Positions 9,810 to 19,435 are shown, counted from the first letter of the stretch. The stretch is DNA of 34,008 nucleotides from Methylococcaceae bacterium (GCA_902812445.1 CADDZF010000015.1:1-34008), one strand, 5' to 3'. The notes: generated by a model from the letters alone, not told the origin. Numbers and translations: made by a program.

Positions 9810-11909
9810 TCAACGAAAAAGGACCAAGGCGTCGCTGCCGATGACTTCTTCGAGCGGTAGCGGCGCGGCAATGCCGAATCCTTGCGCGTAGTCGATCCCG
9901 ATGGCCTTGAGGTGTTCCAGGACGGCATCATTTTCGACCGCCTCGGCGATGGTCTTGATGGCCAATACCCGGGCGATCCGCTGGATGGCTTCCACCAGAG
10001 AGGCATCGAGCGGGTCTTCGAGGATGCTCGTGACAAAACTGCCGTCGATCTTGAGATAATCCACCGGCAGGGTTTTCAGATAGTCGAACGAAGACAGGCC
10101 CTTGCCGAAATTGTCGAGCGCGAACTGGCATCCCATGCCGCGGAGAACATTGATGAAGTGCAGCGCCTCGTCGAGGCTCGAGATCGCGGCGCTCTCGGTG
10201 ATTTCGAAGCACACGCTTTGCGGTGGAATGGCCTTGGTTCTCAGCTGCTTGATGATGAAGCTGAGGAAGTCGCTATCGCCCAGCGACTGTCCGGATAAAT
10301 TGATCGCCACCATCGTGCGCGGACCGAGGCGCCCCTTTAAGCGGGTAAATGCGCTATTGACCACCCAGCGATCGACGGCGGACATGCGGTGGTAGCGTTC
10401 GGCGGGTGGAATGAAAGCGTCCGGCAGCACGATATCGCCCTGTTCGTCCAGCATACGCAACAGTATCTCACCATACGCGCTTTCGTCAGGTCCGCCGTTA
10501 ATCGGCACGATGGGCTGGTAATAGAGGCGGAACCGCTCGTCCTCCAGCGCCCGATGGATGCGCGACGCCGGGCGGGCGATCGCATGCTGTCGCGCCAGTT
10601 CGTGGAATTCGGGCAGGCAGACGTGAACGCGGTTGCGGCCTTTCTCCTTGGCGGTGTAGCAAGCGTGATCGGCCAGTATCAACACGTTGGAGAGGCTGCC
10701 GCTGTGTTCGGTCAAAGGCACCAGACCGATGCTGGCGCCGACGGAGAACGTCTTATCCTCCCAGACAAAACGGAAGTCCTGGATCACCTGCCGCAACTCG
10801 TTGGCGACGCGCAGCGCCGGCTCCAGTCCGCACTCGCCCAGCAGCATGCCGAATTCGTCGCCGCCGAGCCGGGCCAGCGTATCCCGCTCGCGCATCCGCG
10901 TTTTCAACAGCGCGGTGAGCTGACGCAGCAATTCATCGCCGGCCACGTGGCCGCAGTTGTCGTTGACCACCTTGAACTGGTCCAGATCGAGATAGCACAG
11001 CGCATGCTGGGTCTGGTTCTGCTCGGCGCGCTGCAGGATGAGTTCCAGGCGGCGCTCGAATTCCTGCCGGTTGGCGAGTCCTGTGAGCGGATCATGGGTC
11101 GCCTGATAGACGAGTTGATGGGTCAGCTTGCGCTGTTCGGTGACGTCGCGGAACACCATCACGGCGCCGATGACGTTATCCCGGCGATCCCGGATCAGTG
11201 CGGCCGAATCGTCGATCGGCAGCTCGTTGCCGTCCTGACGAATGAGCACGTTCTGACCGCCCTGATCGGCGTCTTTGCCGCCGAGCAAGCTCGCAACCGG
11301 ATTTTCCACCGCCTCCCGCGTGGTCTCGTCGATGACACTGAAGACCTTGTCGAGTGGTTGCTGACGGGCCCCATCGGCTGACCAGCCGGTCAAAAGCTCT
11401 GCCACCCGATTCATGAAGGTGATATAACCTTCGGTGTCGACCGCGATGACCGCATCCCCGATGGCGGACAGCGTCACGTCGAGCCATTCGCGCTGCCGGT
11501 CCAGCGTGCACTGCAGCTCCGATCGCTCTATCGCATTGGCAACAGTGCGCTGCAGCTGTTCCGGCGACAGGCTGCTCTTGTCCAGATAATCATGGGCGCC
11601 GCGCTTCATCGCCTGTACCGCGAGATCAGTGTCTCCCACGCCGGTCAGCATGACGACGGCGCAGCCGTGCAAGCTGTCCCGCCGGCTCAGCGCATCGAGA
11701 ATCTCCAGGCCATCCATATCCTGCAGTTGGTAATCGAGCAAGATGCAGTCTGGCATTTGTTCGCGGCACAGGTTCAGCGCCAGGTCGCCGCTGTCCGCTT
11801 CCAGCACGGCATAGCTATGCTGCCCTTCCTTCTGCAGATAACGGCGGAAGAAAACACGGTCTTCAGGCGCGTCATCGACGATCAACACGGTATGTGTCCT
11901 ATCGTTCAT
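9810..11909 (-). CDS. Response regulator with PAS, GGDEF and EAL domains
   Basis: The product is 699 residues. I place the start at the ATG at 11909, because GGAGG lies 4 bases ahead of it; a longer frame to 11945 lacks such a site. The domains in order are a receiver with phospho-acceptor D59 (LLDYQLQDMDG), a PAS domain near residues 140-250 (SAIGDAVIAVDTEGYITFMN), a GGDEF domain (LARLGGDEFGMLLGE, intact) and an EAL domain (EILLRM, CFEITES, LDNFGKGLSSFDYL, IAEAVE, YAQGF). The usual DDFGxG metal-ligand motif of the EAL domain reads DNFGKG, so phosphodiesterase activity may be reduced or lost. The protein should make or sense cyclic di-GMP under phosphorylation control. No partner histidine kinase lies in the window, but galU upstream fits a link to exopolysaccharide. 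Confidence 0.92.
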   Translation of the reverse strand: MNDRTHTVLIVDDAPEDRVFFRRYLQKEGQHSYAVLEADSGDLALNLCREQMPDCILLDYQLQDMDGLEILDALSRRDSLHGCAVVMLTGVGDTDLAVQAMKRGAHDYLDKSSLSPEQLQRTVANAIERSELQCTLDRQREWLDVTLSAIGDAVIAVDTEGYITFMNRVAELLTGWSADGARQQPLDKVFSVIDETTREAVENPVASLLGGKDADQGGQNVLIRQDGNELPIDDSAALIRDRRDNVIGAVMVFRDVTEQRKLTHQLVYQATHDPLTGLANRQEFERRLELILQRAEQNQTQHALCYLDLDQFKVVNDNCGHVAGDELLRQLTALLKTRMRERDTLARLGGDEFGMLLGECGLEPALRVANELRQVIQDFRFVWEDKTFSVGASIGLVPLTEHSGSLSNVLILADHACYTAKEKGRNRVHVCLPEFHELARQHAIARPASRIHRALEDERFRLYYQPIVPINGGPDESAYGEILLRMLDEQGDIVLPDAFIPPAERYHRMSAVDRWVVNSAFTRLKGRLGPRTMVAINLSGQSLGDSDFLSFIIKQLRTKAIPPQSVCFEITESAAISSLDEALHFINVLRGMGCQFALDNFGKGLSSFDYLKTLPVDYLKIDGSFVTSILEDPLDASLVEAIQRIARVLAIKTIAEAVENDAVLEHLKAIGIDYAQGFGIAAPLPLEEVIGSDALVLFR

Positions 11910-12027
11910 TTTTCCTCCACAGCTGTGAGCCGCTTTGACGCACAAGGCTGAGTTCGCAAGCTAGTCTTTTTTGTGATCGGCAAAGCTTAGAGCGAATCAG
12001 GGCTTAATTCAACCAAGACCGGGTCGT

Positions 12028-12939
12028 TCACGGCCGGGAGGCTTCCGCGAACGGCGTTGCCTCTGCCATGCGCAAGGGCATTTTGCTGAGGAATCTGGAA
12101 AACTCCTGCGCGATTTCGGGATGCTTCAGTCCATAACTGACCACGGCCTTGAGGTAACCCAGTTTGGACCCGCAATCGTAGCGGGTACCGTGGAATTCAT
12201 AGGCGAGGATCGTTTCTTCGAGCAGCAGTTGCTGCAGCGCGTCGGTCAACTGTATTTCGCCTCCCTTGCCGGCCGGGGTCGTTTGCAGATGGTGAAAGAT
12301 CGACGGCATCAGGATATAGCGGCCGACCACCGCGAGCGTTGACGGCGCTTCCTCCGGCCTGGGTTTCTCGACGATCCCTTGGATGCGCTTCACGCGACTG
12401 ACATCGGGCGCCGTTTCGACGACGCCATACTGGTCAGTTTCCGCGCGCGGCACCTCTTGCACGCCGATCATTGTCGCGAGGCGGCGCTCGAACAGATCCG
12501 CCATTTGTTTAAGCACCGGGGTCGCCGCATCGATCAAGTCATCCGCCAGCACAACGGCAAACGGTTCGTCGTCCACCAGCGCTCGCGCGCACAGCACGGC
12601 ATGCCCCAGACCAAGGGTATCGGATTGGCGCACATAGGCGCAACGAATGTTGCGCGGCAACGAGTTACGCAGTTCCGCGAGCAGGTGGGTCTTGCCGCGC
12701 GCTTGCAGTTCGGCTTCCAGCTCGTACGCCTTATCGAAGTGATCTTCGATGGTCCGCTTGCCGCGACCCGTAATGAAGATCATCTCCGTGATACCCGCGG
12801 CAGCCGCCTCTTCCACCGCATACTGAATCAATGGCTTGTCGACGACCGCAAGCATTTCCTTGGGCGAGGCCTTGGTGGCGGGCAGAAACCGGGTACCCAA
12901 TCCCGCCACCGGAAAGACGGCTTTACGAATTTTTGTCAT
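12028..12939 (-). CDS. galU: UTP-glucose-1-phosphate uridylyltransferase
   Basis: The product is 303 residues, essentially the length of characterised GalU proteins. The start [23 protein letters not shown] is the nucleotidyltransferase P-loop-like motif with the activating lysine, and [29 protein letters not shown] and [15 protein letters not shown] are GalU signatures. It forms UDP-glucose from UTP and glucose-1-phosphate, the donor precursor for exopolysaccharides, LPS sugars and probably several glycosyltransferases in this window. GAGG lies 8 bases before the ATG. It is transcribed in the same direction as the downstream c-di-GMP regulator, with a 118-base gap. Confidence 0.96.
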   Translation of the reverse strand: MTKIRKAVFPVAGLGTRFLPATKASPKEMLAVVDKPLIQYAVEEAAAAGITEMIFITGRGKRTIEDHFDKAYELEAELQARGKTHLLAELRNSLPRNIRCAYVRQSDTLGLGHAVLCARALVDDEPFAVVLADDLIDAATPVLKQMADLFERRLATMIGVQEVPRAETDQYGVVETAPDVSRVKRIQGIVEKPRPEEAPSTLAVVGRYILMPSIFHHLQTTPAGKGGEIQLTDALQQLLLEETILAYEFHGTRYDCGSKLGYLKAVVSYGLKHPEIAQEFSRFLSKMPLRMAEATPFAEASRP

Positions 12940-13045
12940 AACGGTTTCCTCGGTTGGTTTGGCGGGTGGCGTTCTTCATGGCCGCATCGGCCCGGACAGA
13001 ATTTAGTCTCCAGACATAAGACAGATAAAACCGGTAATGATTACA

Positions 13046-13085
13046 CGCCGGCCGCCCGGAGCAGGTTCCTCTCGCACGGCCGGCG
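13046..13085. repeat. 9-bp GC-rich inverted repeat between antiporter and galU
   Basis: CGCCGGCCG at 13046-13054 pairs perfectly with CGGCCGGCG at 13077-13085 around a 22-base loop. It lies just after the antiporter stop on the minus strand and about 100 bases before galU. It could be a weak terminator for the antiporter, but no T-run follows. Confidence 0.45.
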
Positions 13086-13114
13086 CGCACGCCTAGTGTG
13101 TCTGTTAGGTCCTC

Positions 13115-14434
13115 TCAGGCGCCATCCTGGGGAGAGCGCTTGTGGCGCCTTCGCTGTGAGTAGCGCTCCATCAACGGCGTCGCCGAAATGCCGTGCACGA
13201 CGATGGAGGCGGCCACCACATTGAACACCAGTGCGACAAAAATTTCGGCGAGCCCCAGGGGCAAGCCTTGCTCGATGGCGTACATGAGGTAGTAGATCGA
13301 GCCGATGCCGCGAATGCCGAACCAGCCCATCAGCTTTCGGTGCACGCGCGGAATGGCAGATCTGCCTAGACTGAACACGACACTGGCCGGCCGAATGACG
13401 AGGAACAGCAAAGGCGTCAGCCAAAGCGCATTGATGCTGACGTAGCGCGTCGACAGCATGCTGCCCAGCAACAGGACCACGGCGACCTCCACGATACGCT
13501 CGAGTTGTTCGCTAAACCCGAGCAGCGCTTGGGTCATGTAGGCGGGTCCTTTTTCCGGGTGGGCGGCGGCCTCGTCGCCGCTCTCCGGATTGGTCGCTTC
13601 GACGACGACCTGCGGACTTATCTCACCGCTCACGCCGTGTTCCATTCGGCGTAATGCCAGGCCGGCGGCGAATACCGCGAGGAAACCGTAGCTGTGGATG
13701 AGCAAGGCAAAGCCGTAAGAGAAGGCGATCAGTCCCAGTGCCAGGAATTCCTCCAGGCCGAGCGCCTCGCGATAGCTGCGCCGCAGGTAAACCACCAGAT
13801 TGCCGATGCTGAATCCCCAAAACCAGCCGCTGGCAAGTCCCGCGCCGACCGCCCAGACAAGGTCGATAGCGGCCCAGCGCAGGCCATAGGGACCGAGCTC
13901 GTGCAGGTTCAGCAGGCCTAGCCCGAGCATGACAAACGGGAACGCCATACCGTCGTTCAGGCCGCCTTCGCCGGTCAGCCCGAAGCGCAGTTGATCCCGC
14001 TCGCCCGGATTCCGTATCTGCACGTCGGATGCCAGCACCGGATCGGTCGGCGCCAGGATGGCTCCTAGCAGCAGGGCGGCGCCCGGGGATAGATCCAGGA
14101 CAAAAATCCCGACAGCGGCGATCAAGGCGATGGTTATCAGCATGCCGATCACAGCCAGGCGTACGGGCAAACGCCAAGCTCTATCCGCCAGGGAAAGGCG
14201 CAGTTTGAGACCGACCGTAAACAGCGACACCAGTACGGCGACTTCGGTGATCAACCTGAGCAGAGAGGTCTGCTGCAGCGGATCGAGCGCGATCAGGCGA
14301 GCGCCGGCCGGCCCCAGAATAAAGCCGATCGACAGATAGATCATCGCGGTGCTGAGCGGCAGGCGCTTCATCACCGACCCGGCCAGCGCCATGAGAATCA
14401 ACAGCGCGCCGATGCTCAAAAACCATAAAGTCAT
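13115..14434 (-). CDS. CPA1-family Na+(K+)/H+ antiporter (NhaP-like)
   Basis: The product is 439 residues with about 12 hydrophobic segments. ILAPTDPVLASDVQ is the unwound-helix motif of CPA1 exchangers, and LTGEGGLNDGMAFPF carries the ND pair expected to form the ion-binding site of electroneutral antiporters. GPYGLRWAAIDLVWAVGAG and IHSYGFLAVFAAGLALRR also fit the family. A charged cytoplasmic loop rich in Glu and Pro separates the last transmembrane block. It exchanges protons for Na+ or K+ across the inner membrane; the ion cannot be decided here. The gene stands alone on the minus strand, with 175 bases before galU. Confidence 0.92.
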   Translation of the reverse strand: MTLWFLSIGALLILMALAGSVMKRLPLSTAMIYLSIGFILGPAGARLIALDPLQQTSLLRLITEVAVLVSLFTVGLKLRLSLADRAWRLPVRLAVIGMLITIALIAAVGIFVLDLSPGAALLLGAILAPTDPVLASDVQIRNPGERDQLRFGLTGEGGLNDGMAFPFVMLGLGLLNLHELGPYGLRWAAIDLVWAVGAGLASGWFWGFSIGNLVVYLRRSYREALGLEEFLALGLIAFSYGFALLIHSYGFLAVFAAGLALRRMEHGVSGEISPQVVVEATNPESGDEAAAHPEKGPAYMTQALLGFSEQLERIVEVAVVLLLGSMLSTRYVSINALWLTPLLFLVIRPASVVFSLGRSAIPRVHRKLMGWFGIRGIGSIYYLMYAIEQGLPLGLAEIFVALVFNVVAASIVVHGISATPLMERYSQRRRHKRSPQDGA

Positions 14435-14941
14435 GCGTCGGGTAAAGCCAGGCGGTAGCAGCGATTTAGCGCATCGGTATAGGAAAGCAAGTCGTGTGCC
14501 TCGAGCGGGGCCGGTCGTTCGGGAAGCCGTCGACTCGATTGAGGAACGTCACGCAGGGGAATTGCCCGTCCGGGCCTGGAGAGCCTTTGGCGCATGCCCG
14601 CCTGCGCCAGCGGAAGCCGCAGAGAGGCCCACTGGCTCTTCGGTAGCTTTTACCGAATCAAGCAAAAATTACAAATACGGCGTCCCCTCCCGCCCTGTCG
14701 GAGGACCGCTGGAGGTTTTTGATTACTCGGATTTTCAATCGGCTGCGCGAGTCTTCTGCAGCGTCTTCTATCTCCTGGCATGGGTCCTGCTTTAGTAACC
14801 AGCGTTCCAGCGGCTTGCTGAGAACGCGAGCGGCATGCGCTTTGCGGTGGTGTTTTATTCCTGTCGGGCGTCGCTGTCCGGCTGCAAGCTGCTGTATCCA
14901 ACGAATATTTACCGAAGTCAGCCACCTGCACGAGGACCGCC
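14435..14941. other. Intergenic region, no gene seen
   Basis: This 507-base gap lies between the divergent antiporter and hemerythrin genes. Frames that cross it have no ribosome-binding site and no recognisable motif. It must hold promoters for both genes; I cannot place them with confidence. Confidence 0.6.
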
Positions 14942-15472
14942 ATGACTAAACGAAGCGAGAAAAAATCCACGCAAGACGCCATCAATCTGTTGCTGGAAGA
15001 TCACGCAAGAGTGCAAAAGCTGTTCAAGGAGTTCAAAAAGGCGAAAGAAGAGCCGGAGGCCAAGCAGGATATCGTCGAAACTGCCTGCACCGAACTGAGC
15101 ATTCACGCGCAGGTCGAGGAAGAAATTTTTTATCCGGCGGCGCGCGAGGCGATCGGGGAGGGCGCTGACTTGTTGAACGAAGCGGAAGTCGAGCACAACA
15201 CCGCCAAGGACCTGATCAGCCAGCTCGAAGAAATGGATGCTGACGATGAGCTATACGAGGCCACTTTCACGGTGCTCGGTGAATACGTCAACCATCACAT
15301 CGAAGAAGAACAAGAACGGCTTTTCCCGAAAGTGAAAAAAGCCAAGCTGGATCTCGAGGCGCTGGGTGAAGAGATCGCGCAGCGCAAGCAGGAACTCGAG
15401 GACGAGATGGGCATGAGCGAACGATCGCCATCACCCGACGAGCTGCACGTCAGCGGCGAGCAGAACCGTTAG
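14942..15472 (+). CDS. Hemerythrin HHE-domain protein
   Basis: The product is 176 residues. The metal-binding pattern is visible: DHARVQKLFKEF (first His), IHAQVEEEIFYP (HxxxE), EVEHNTAKDLI (His) and VNHHIEEEQERLFP (HHxxxE). These bind a non-haem di-iron centre in a four-helix bundle and serve for oxygen, NO or redox sensing or iron handling in bacteria. The last 45 or so residues are charged and probably helical, without a motif. GAGG lies 6 bases before the ATG. It precedes the large fusion gene by 24 bases and is likely its operon leader, which suggests the module is expressed under stress or low oxygen, by inference only. Confidence 0.93.
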   Translation: MTKRSEKKSTQDAINLLLEDHARVQKLFKEFKKAKEEPEAKQDIVETACTELSIHAQVEEEIFYPAAREAIGEGADLLNEAEVEHNTAKDLISQLEEMDADDELYEATFTVLGEYVNHHIEEEQERLFPKVKKAKLDLEALGEEIAQRKQELEDEMGMSERSPSPDELHVSGEQNR

Positions 15473-15496
15473 ATCGCTACCGGGAGACGCACGATT

Positions 15497-18400
15497 ATGG
15501 CGACACCACCACAAACATCCAGGCTGTTCCGCTCGTTCTGGATAGCCGGCTACGAAGGAGCGGATCACATCAACGGCTCGGGACTGCCCCTGGTCATGAA
15601 CGACCTGACCGGGCACGGTGCCGATCCTGTGGCAGATTACGCGTTATTGCGCGAATTCGATATCCACACGGTGCGTGAGAGCGTCGGCTGGCGGGTGACC
15701 GAACGGGCCGGTGGTCGATTCTGCCTAAATACTCTCGAACGGCGCGCGCGGGCCGCTGAGGAGTGCGGCCTGCAAGTCATCTGGACGCTCATGCATTACG
15801 GTTATCCGGCCGACGTCGATATTTTCTCGCCCGCCTTCATCGACCGGTTTGCCCGCTACTGCGGCCGGGTTGCCCGTTTTCTAGCGCCTTACTCCGACCA
15901 GCCGGTCTACTCGCCGATCAATGAAATCTCCTTTCTGTCGTGGGCAATCTGCGAGAGCAGGTTGTTTCATCCGTATACCGGAACGCTCAAGGACTACGGC
16001 TTCGAACTCAAAAAGCACCTCGTGCGCGCCTCGATCGCCGGCTGTGAAGCCATCTGGGAAGCCGACCCGCGTGCCCGCATCGTGCAGATCGACCCGCTGA
16101 TTTACGTCGTTGCCGCCGAGCCAGAGCCCGAGCTCATCGCGGCCGCGGAGCGCGAGAACGAGATCCAGTTTCAGGCATGGGACATGCTGAGGGGCTCGCT
16201 CGAACCCGGGTTGGGCGGAGCGCCCAAATACCTCGACATCATCGGCATCAACTACTACCACAGCAACCAGTGGGAGCATCTCACCGACGAGCGTCTGCAC
16301 TGGCATAAGCGCGACCCGCGTCGCGTTCCTTTCAGCCAATTGCTCGCACAGGCAAGCGAGCGCTACCAGCGACCGATGTTCATCGCCGAGACCAGTCATG
16401 TGGGCAACGGCCGCAGCATCTGGATTAGGGAACTCGCCGAGGAAGTCATGCGGGCCGATCAACGGGGCATCAAGCTGGAAGGCATTTGTCTTTATCCCAT
16501 CATCGACCGTCCGGACTGGGAAGATCCACGCCGCTGGCATAACAGCGGCCTGTGGGACCTGAGGGTGCAGGCAGACGGCACTATGCGGCGCGTTCTGCAC
16601 GAACCTTATGCCCGTGCGCTGAAGCGGGCGCAACGCCTGGTCGCCGGGGTATCGCACCAGGAATCCCGCCGTTCACCTACATCAACCGAAGGAAGCAAGC
16701 CCATGACATCCCTTATCGTGTTCTCCCATCTGCGCTGGAATTTTGTCTACCAACGGCCTCAACACTTGCTCAGCCGCCTGGCCGAGAACTACCCGATTTA
16801 TTTCATCGAAGAGCCGATATTCAGCGAGGGCAGCAGCTTCATCGACATCCAGGAGCCCGTGCCGAACGTACACGTGCTCACACCGCATACATCGATCGCG
16901 ACGCGAGGATTCAGTGACGACCAGTTGCCCACGCTGCAGAAACTCGTGCAGCAGTTCATCGTCGATGAAAAGCTGGATGATTACGTCGTCTGGCTTTATA
17001 CGCCGATGGCGCTGCCCTTGCTGCAGCAGACCCGGCCACGCGCCATTGTCTATGACTGCATGGATGAATTGTCCGCGTTCAGGAGTGCGCCCAAGCAGTT
17101 GCTGCAGCGCGAGAGTGCTCTGCTCAAGCTGGCCAGCATGGTGTTCACCGGTGGTCCCAGTCTTTACGGCGCCAAACGCTCGCGTCATCCGAATGTCCAC
17201 TGCTTTCCGAGCAGCGTGGATTATGCTCATTTCGCTCAGGGGCGCGACGGTGCCAACGAACACCCGGCGCTGAAAGAGCTGCCACGGCCGCGCCTGGGCT
17301 TTTACGGGGTCATCGACGAACGGCTGGACCTCGAGCTGATCAGGCATCTGGCGGACGAACGCCCCAACTGGCAGATCGTGTTGGTCGGTCCGGTGGTGAA
17401 AATCGATCCGGGCAGTTTGCCGAAGCGGCCCAACATTCATTATTTCGGGCAAACGCCCTACGCCGATCTACCGCGCTTTCTCGCCGGCTGGGACGTCGCA
17501 CTGATGCCGTTCGCGCTGAACGACTCGACCCGCTTCATCAGCCCGACCAAGACACTGGAGTACATGGCGGCGGACCGCCCCATCGTCAGCACGCCGATCA
17601 CCGACGTGGCCGAACCGTATGGCGACATCGTGCACATCGCCAGCGATCCGGCGGCGTTCGTCGCCTGCTGCGAGCGAGCGCTCGCTGAGCCGGCAGGGGA
17701 ACGCGCCGAGCGCAGTGCGAAGAGACAAGAAGTGCTCAAGGGCACTTCTTGGGACATGACGACGAGGAAGATGCACGAACTGATTCAGAGAGCTTGCGCC
17801 GAAGGTCTCAACCAGGCGGCCCAGTCGCTGTGGGAACGCAGTTTCCCGGCTGTCTCGTCAGAGGGAAGCGCGGAGGATGCGCGACCGGCGGCCGGCCGCT
17901 ATGACTGTATCATCATCGGCGCCGGGCCGACGGGCCTGAGTGCCGCTTACCATCTGGGCGACAAGAAGAGCACCCTGCTGCTGGACCAGAATGGCATCGT
18001 TGGCGGCTGGTGCCGCTCCGTCGAAGACAAAGGCTTCACCTTCGACTACGCCGGCCACATCATGTTCTCCAACGACAGCTATGTGCAGGAGTTGTATCAG
18101 ACTCTGCTCGGCGACAATGTGCATTGGCAGGATCGCGAAGCCTGGATCTACAGCAAGGACGTCTACACGCGCTATCCATTCCAGGGCGCACTCTACGGGC
18201 TGCCGCCAAAAGTGCTCAAGGAATGCATCGTCGGCGCCATCGAGGCGCGCTTCGGCAGCCTTAAGCAGCGCCCGGCCGAGCGGCGCCCGGAGAGTTCCCC
18301 CAGTGCCTGCAAGGCCGAGTCGATTACCGACTGCTGTGCCGATGGCATCGCCGAAAGTGTGACGCCACTGAGCGATGCCGCCCCGGCCAGCGCATCCGGC

Positions 18401-19435
18401 AATGCCGAGCCGCGCAATTTCGAGGAATTCATCTATCACGTCTGGGGTGCGGGCGTCGCCAAGCACTTTGCCATTCCCTATAACGAAAAGCTTTGGGCGG
18501 TGCCGCTCAGCGAAATGGAGACGTCCTGGCTCGGCGGGCGGGTACCGCTGCCCGATCTCGAAGAAATGATCGAAGGAGCGCTGGAGCCGGTGGCGAAACC
18601 CATGGGTCCCAATGCCCGCTTCGGCTATCCCTTGAAAGGCGGGTTTCAGGCTTTAATGAACGGGTTTCTGCCGCACCTCAAAGGCGATATTCGACTCAAC
18701 TCCAGAGTTGTCGGCATCTCTCCCGGCAAGCGCACAGTCAGGTTGGCTGACGGCATCGAGCATACGTATACCCACCTGATCAGCACCATGCCGCTGCCCG
18801 AGCTGATCAAGGCTATCGGAGACGAGGCGCCACCTGAGATCCATCAGGCCGCGCGGGGCTTGCGCCACGTGTCGGTGCGCTGCGTCAACCTCGGTGTGCA
18901 GCGGCAGAATATCACCGACAAGCACTGGATCTATTATCCGGAAGACACGGTGTTTCATCGTATCTTCGTTCAGGGCAACGCCAGTCCGCACTGCAATCCG
19001 CCGGGCGGTTTCGGCCTGACCTGCGAGATCACCTATTCAGGCTACAAGCCGCTCTCATGCGACGGCCAGGCCCTGACCGAGCGGTGTATCGCCGACTGTA
19101 TCAAGGTGGGCCTGCTGAGGGAAGACGACGCCATGCTGACGACCCACCAGGTCGATATGCCTTACGCCTACGTCGTCTACGACCATGGCCGGGCAGCAAA
19201 GGTCGAGCTGATCCGGAACTGGCTCGCCGATCGTGGAATCATCCTCGCCGGCCGGTACAGCGAGTGGGAATACTACAATTCGGACCACGCCTTCATCGCC
19301 GGGAAAAAAGCGGCCGGAGAGGTAGCCCTGAGCGATACCGTGACGGCCGCCGATGAATTGCGCCGTTCGGTGGAAAAAAGCCGTCTGCGGCTAATTCCGA
19401 AAAAATTCCGTCAAGCCAAGGGCGCGGTGAAGTGA
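15497..19435 (+). CDS. Three-domain fusion: glycoside hydrolase, glycosyltransferase, UGM-like flavoprotein
   Basis: This is one uninterrupted frame of 1312 residues. Residues ~8-385 resemble a clan GH-A (GH1-like) TIM barrel, with SPINEISF (E143, acid/base candidate) and FIAETSHVG (E298, nucleophile candidate). Residues 403-~790 form a GT-B glycosyltransferase: the start MTSLIVFSHLRWNFVYQRPQ is typical, and SPTKTLEYMAADRPIVSTP is its donor-site motif; it lacks the EX7E pair. Residues ~801-1312 begin with YDCIIIGAGPTGLSAAYHLG, the FAD-binding Rossmann motif, and continue with FDYAGHIMFSNDSYVQELY and YNEKLWAVPLSEM, as in UDP-galactopyranose-mutase-like or HemY-like flavoproteins. A low-complexity insertion spans residues 922-973. 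No signal peptide is visible, so it should be cytoplasmic. The stop overlaps the next gene by 4 bases. The domain calls are strong, the overall reaction is unknown. Confidence 0.88.
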   Translation: MATPPQTSRLFRSFWIAGYEGADHINGSGLPLVMNDLTGHGADPVADYALLREFDIHTVRESVGWRVTERAGGRFCLNTLERRARAAEECGLQVIWTLMHYGYPADVDIFSPAFIDRFARYCGRVARFLAPYSDQPVYSPINEISFLSWAICESRLFHPYTGTLKDYGFELKKHLVRASIAGCEAIWEADPRARIVQIDPLIYVVAAEPEPELIAAAERENEIQFQAWDMLRGSLEPGLGGAPKYLDIIGINYYHSNQWEHLTDERLHWHKRDPRRVPFSQLLAQASERYQRPMFIAETSHVGNGRSIWIRELAEEVMRADQRGIKLEGICLYPIIDRPDWEDPRRWHNSGLWDLRVQADGTMRRVLHEPYARALKRAQRLVAGVSHQESRRSPTSTEGSKPMTSLIVFSHLRWNFVYQRPQHLLSRLAENYPIYFIEEPIFSEGSSFIDIQEPVPNVHVLTPHTSIATRGFSDDQLPTLQKLVQQFIVDEKLDDYVVWLYTPMALPLLQQTRPRAIVYDCMDELSAFRSAPKQLLQRESALLKLASMVFTGGPSLYGAKRSRHPNVHCFPSSVDYAHFAQGRDGANEHPALKELPRPRLGFYGVIDERLDLELIRHLADERPNWQIVLVGPVVKIDPGSLPKRPNIHYFGQTPYADLPRFLAGWDVALMPFALNDSTRFISPTKTLEYMAADRPIVSTPITDVAEPYGDIVHIASDPAAFVACCERALAEPAGERAERSAKRQEVLKGTSWDMTTRKMHELIQRACAEGLNQAAQSLWERSFPAVSSEGSAEDARPAAGRYDCIIIGAGPTGLSAAYHLGDKKSTLLLDQNGIVGGWCRSVEDKGFTFDYAGHIMFSNDSYVQELYQTLLGDNVHWQDREAWIYSKDVYTRYPFQGALYGLPPKVLKECIVGAIEARFGSLKQRPAERRPESSPSACKAESITDCCADGIAESVTPLSDAAPASASGNAEPRNFEEFIYHVWGAGVAKHFAIPYNEKLWAVPLSEMETSWLGGRVPLPDLEEMIEGALEPVAKPMGPNARFGYPLKGGFQALMNGFLPHLKGDIRLNSRVVGISPGKRTVRLADGIEHTYTHLISTMPLPELIKAIGDEAPPEIHQAARGLRHVSVRCVNLGVQRQNITDKHWIYYPEDTVFHRIFVQGNASPHCNPPGGFGLTCEITYSGYKPLSCDGQALTERCIADCIKVGLLREDDAMLTTHQVDMPYAYVVYDHGRAAKVELIRNWLADRGIILAGRYSEWEYYNSDHAFIAGKKAAGEVALSDTVTAADELRRSVEKSRLRLIPKKFRQAKGAVK
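16690..16705 (+). promoter_or_regulatory. Internal ribosome-binding site and ATG within the fusion gene
   Basis: AAGGAAG followed by ATG at 16703, in frame at residue 403, sits exactly at the join between the hydrolase and the glycosyltransferase. The spacing is about 7 bases, suited to initiation. It may be a leftover from when the two were separate genes, or may still give a second shorter product. Confidence 0.5.

Noticed and set aside
13623-14177. 184-residue frame on the minus strand within the antiporter gene
   Set aside because: It is an out-of-frame reading of the antiporter; composition is Arg-rich as expected from high-GC shadow frames.
14349-14795. 148-residue frame between the antiporter and hemerythrin genes
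   Set aside because: It overlaps the antiporter start and has no ribosome-binding site or recognisable domain.
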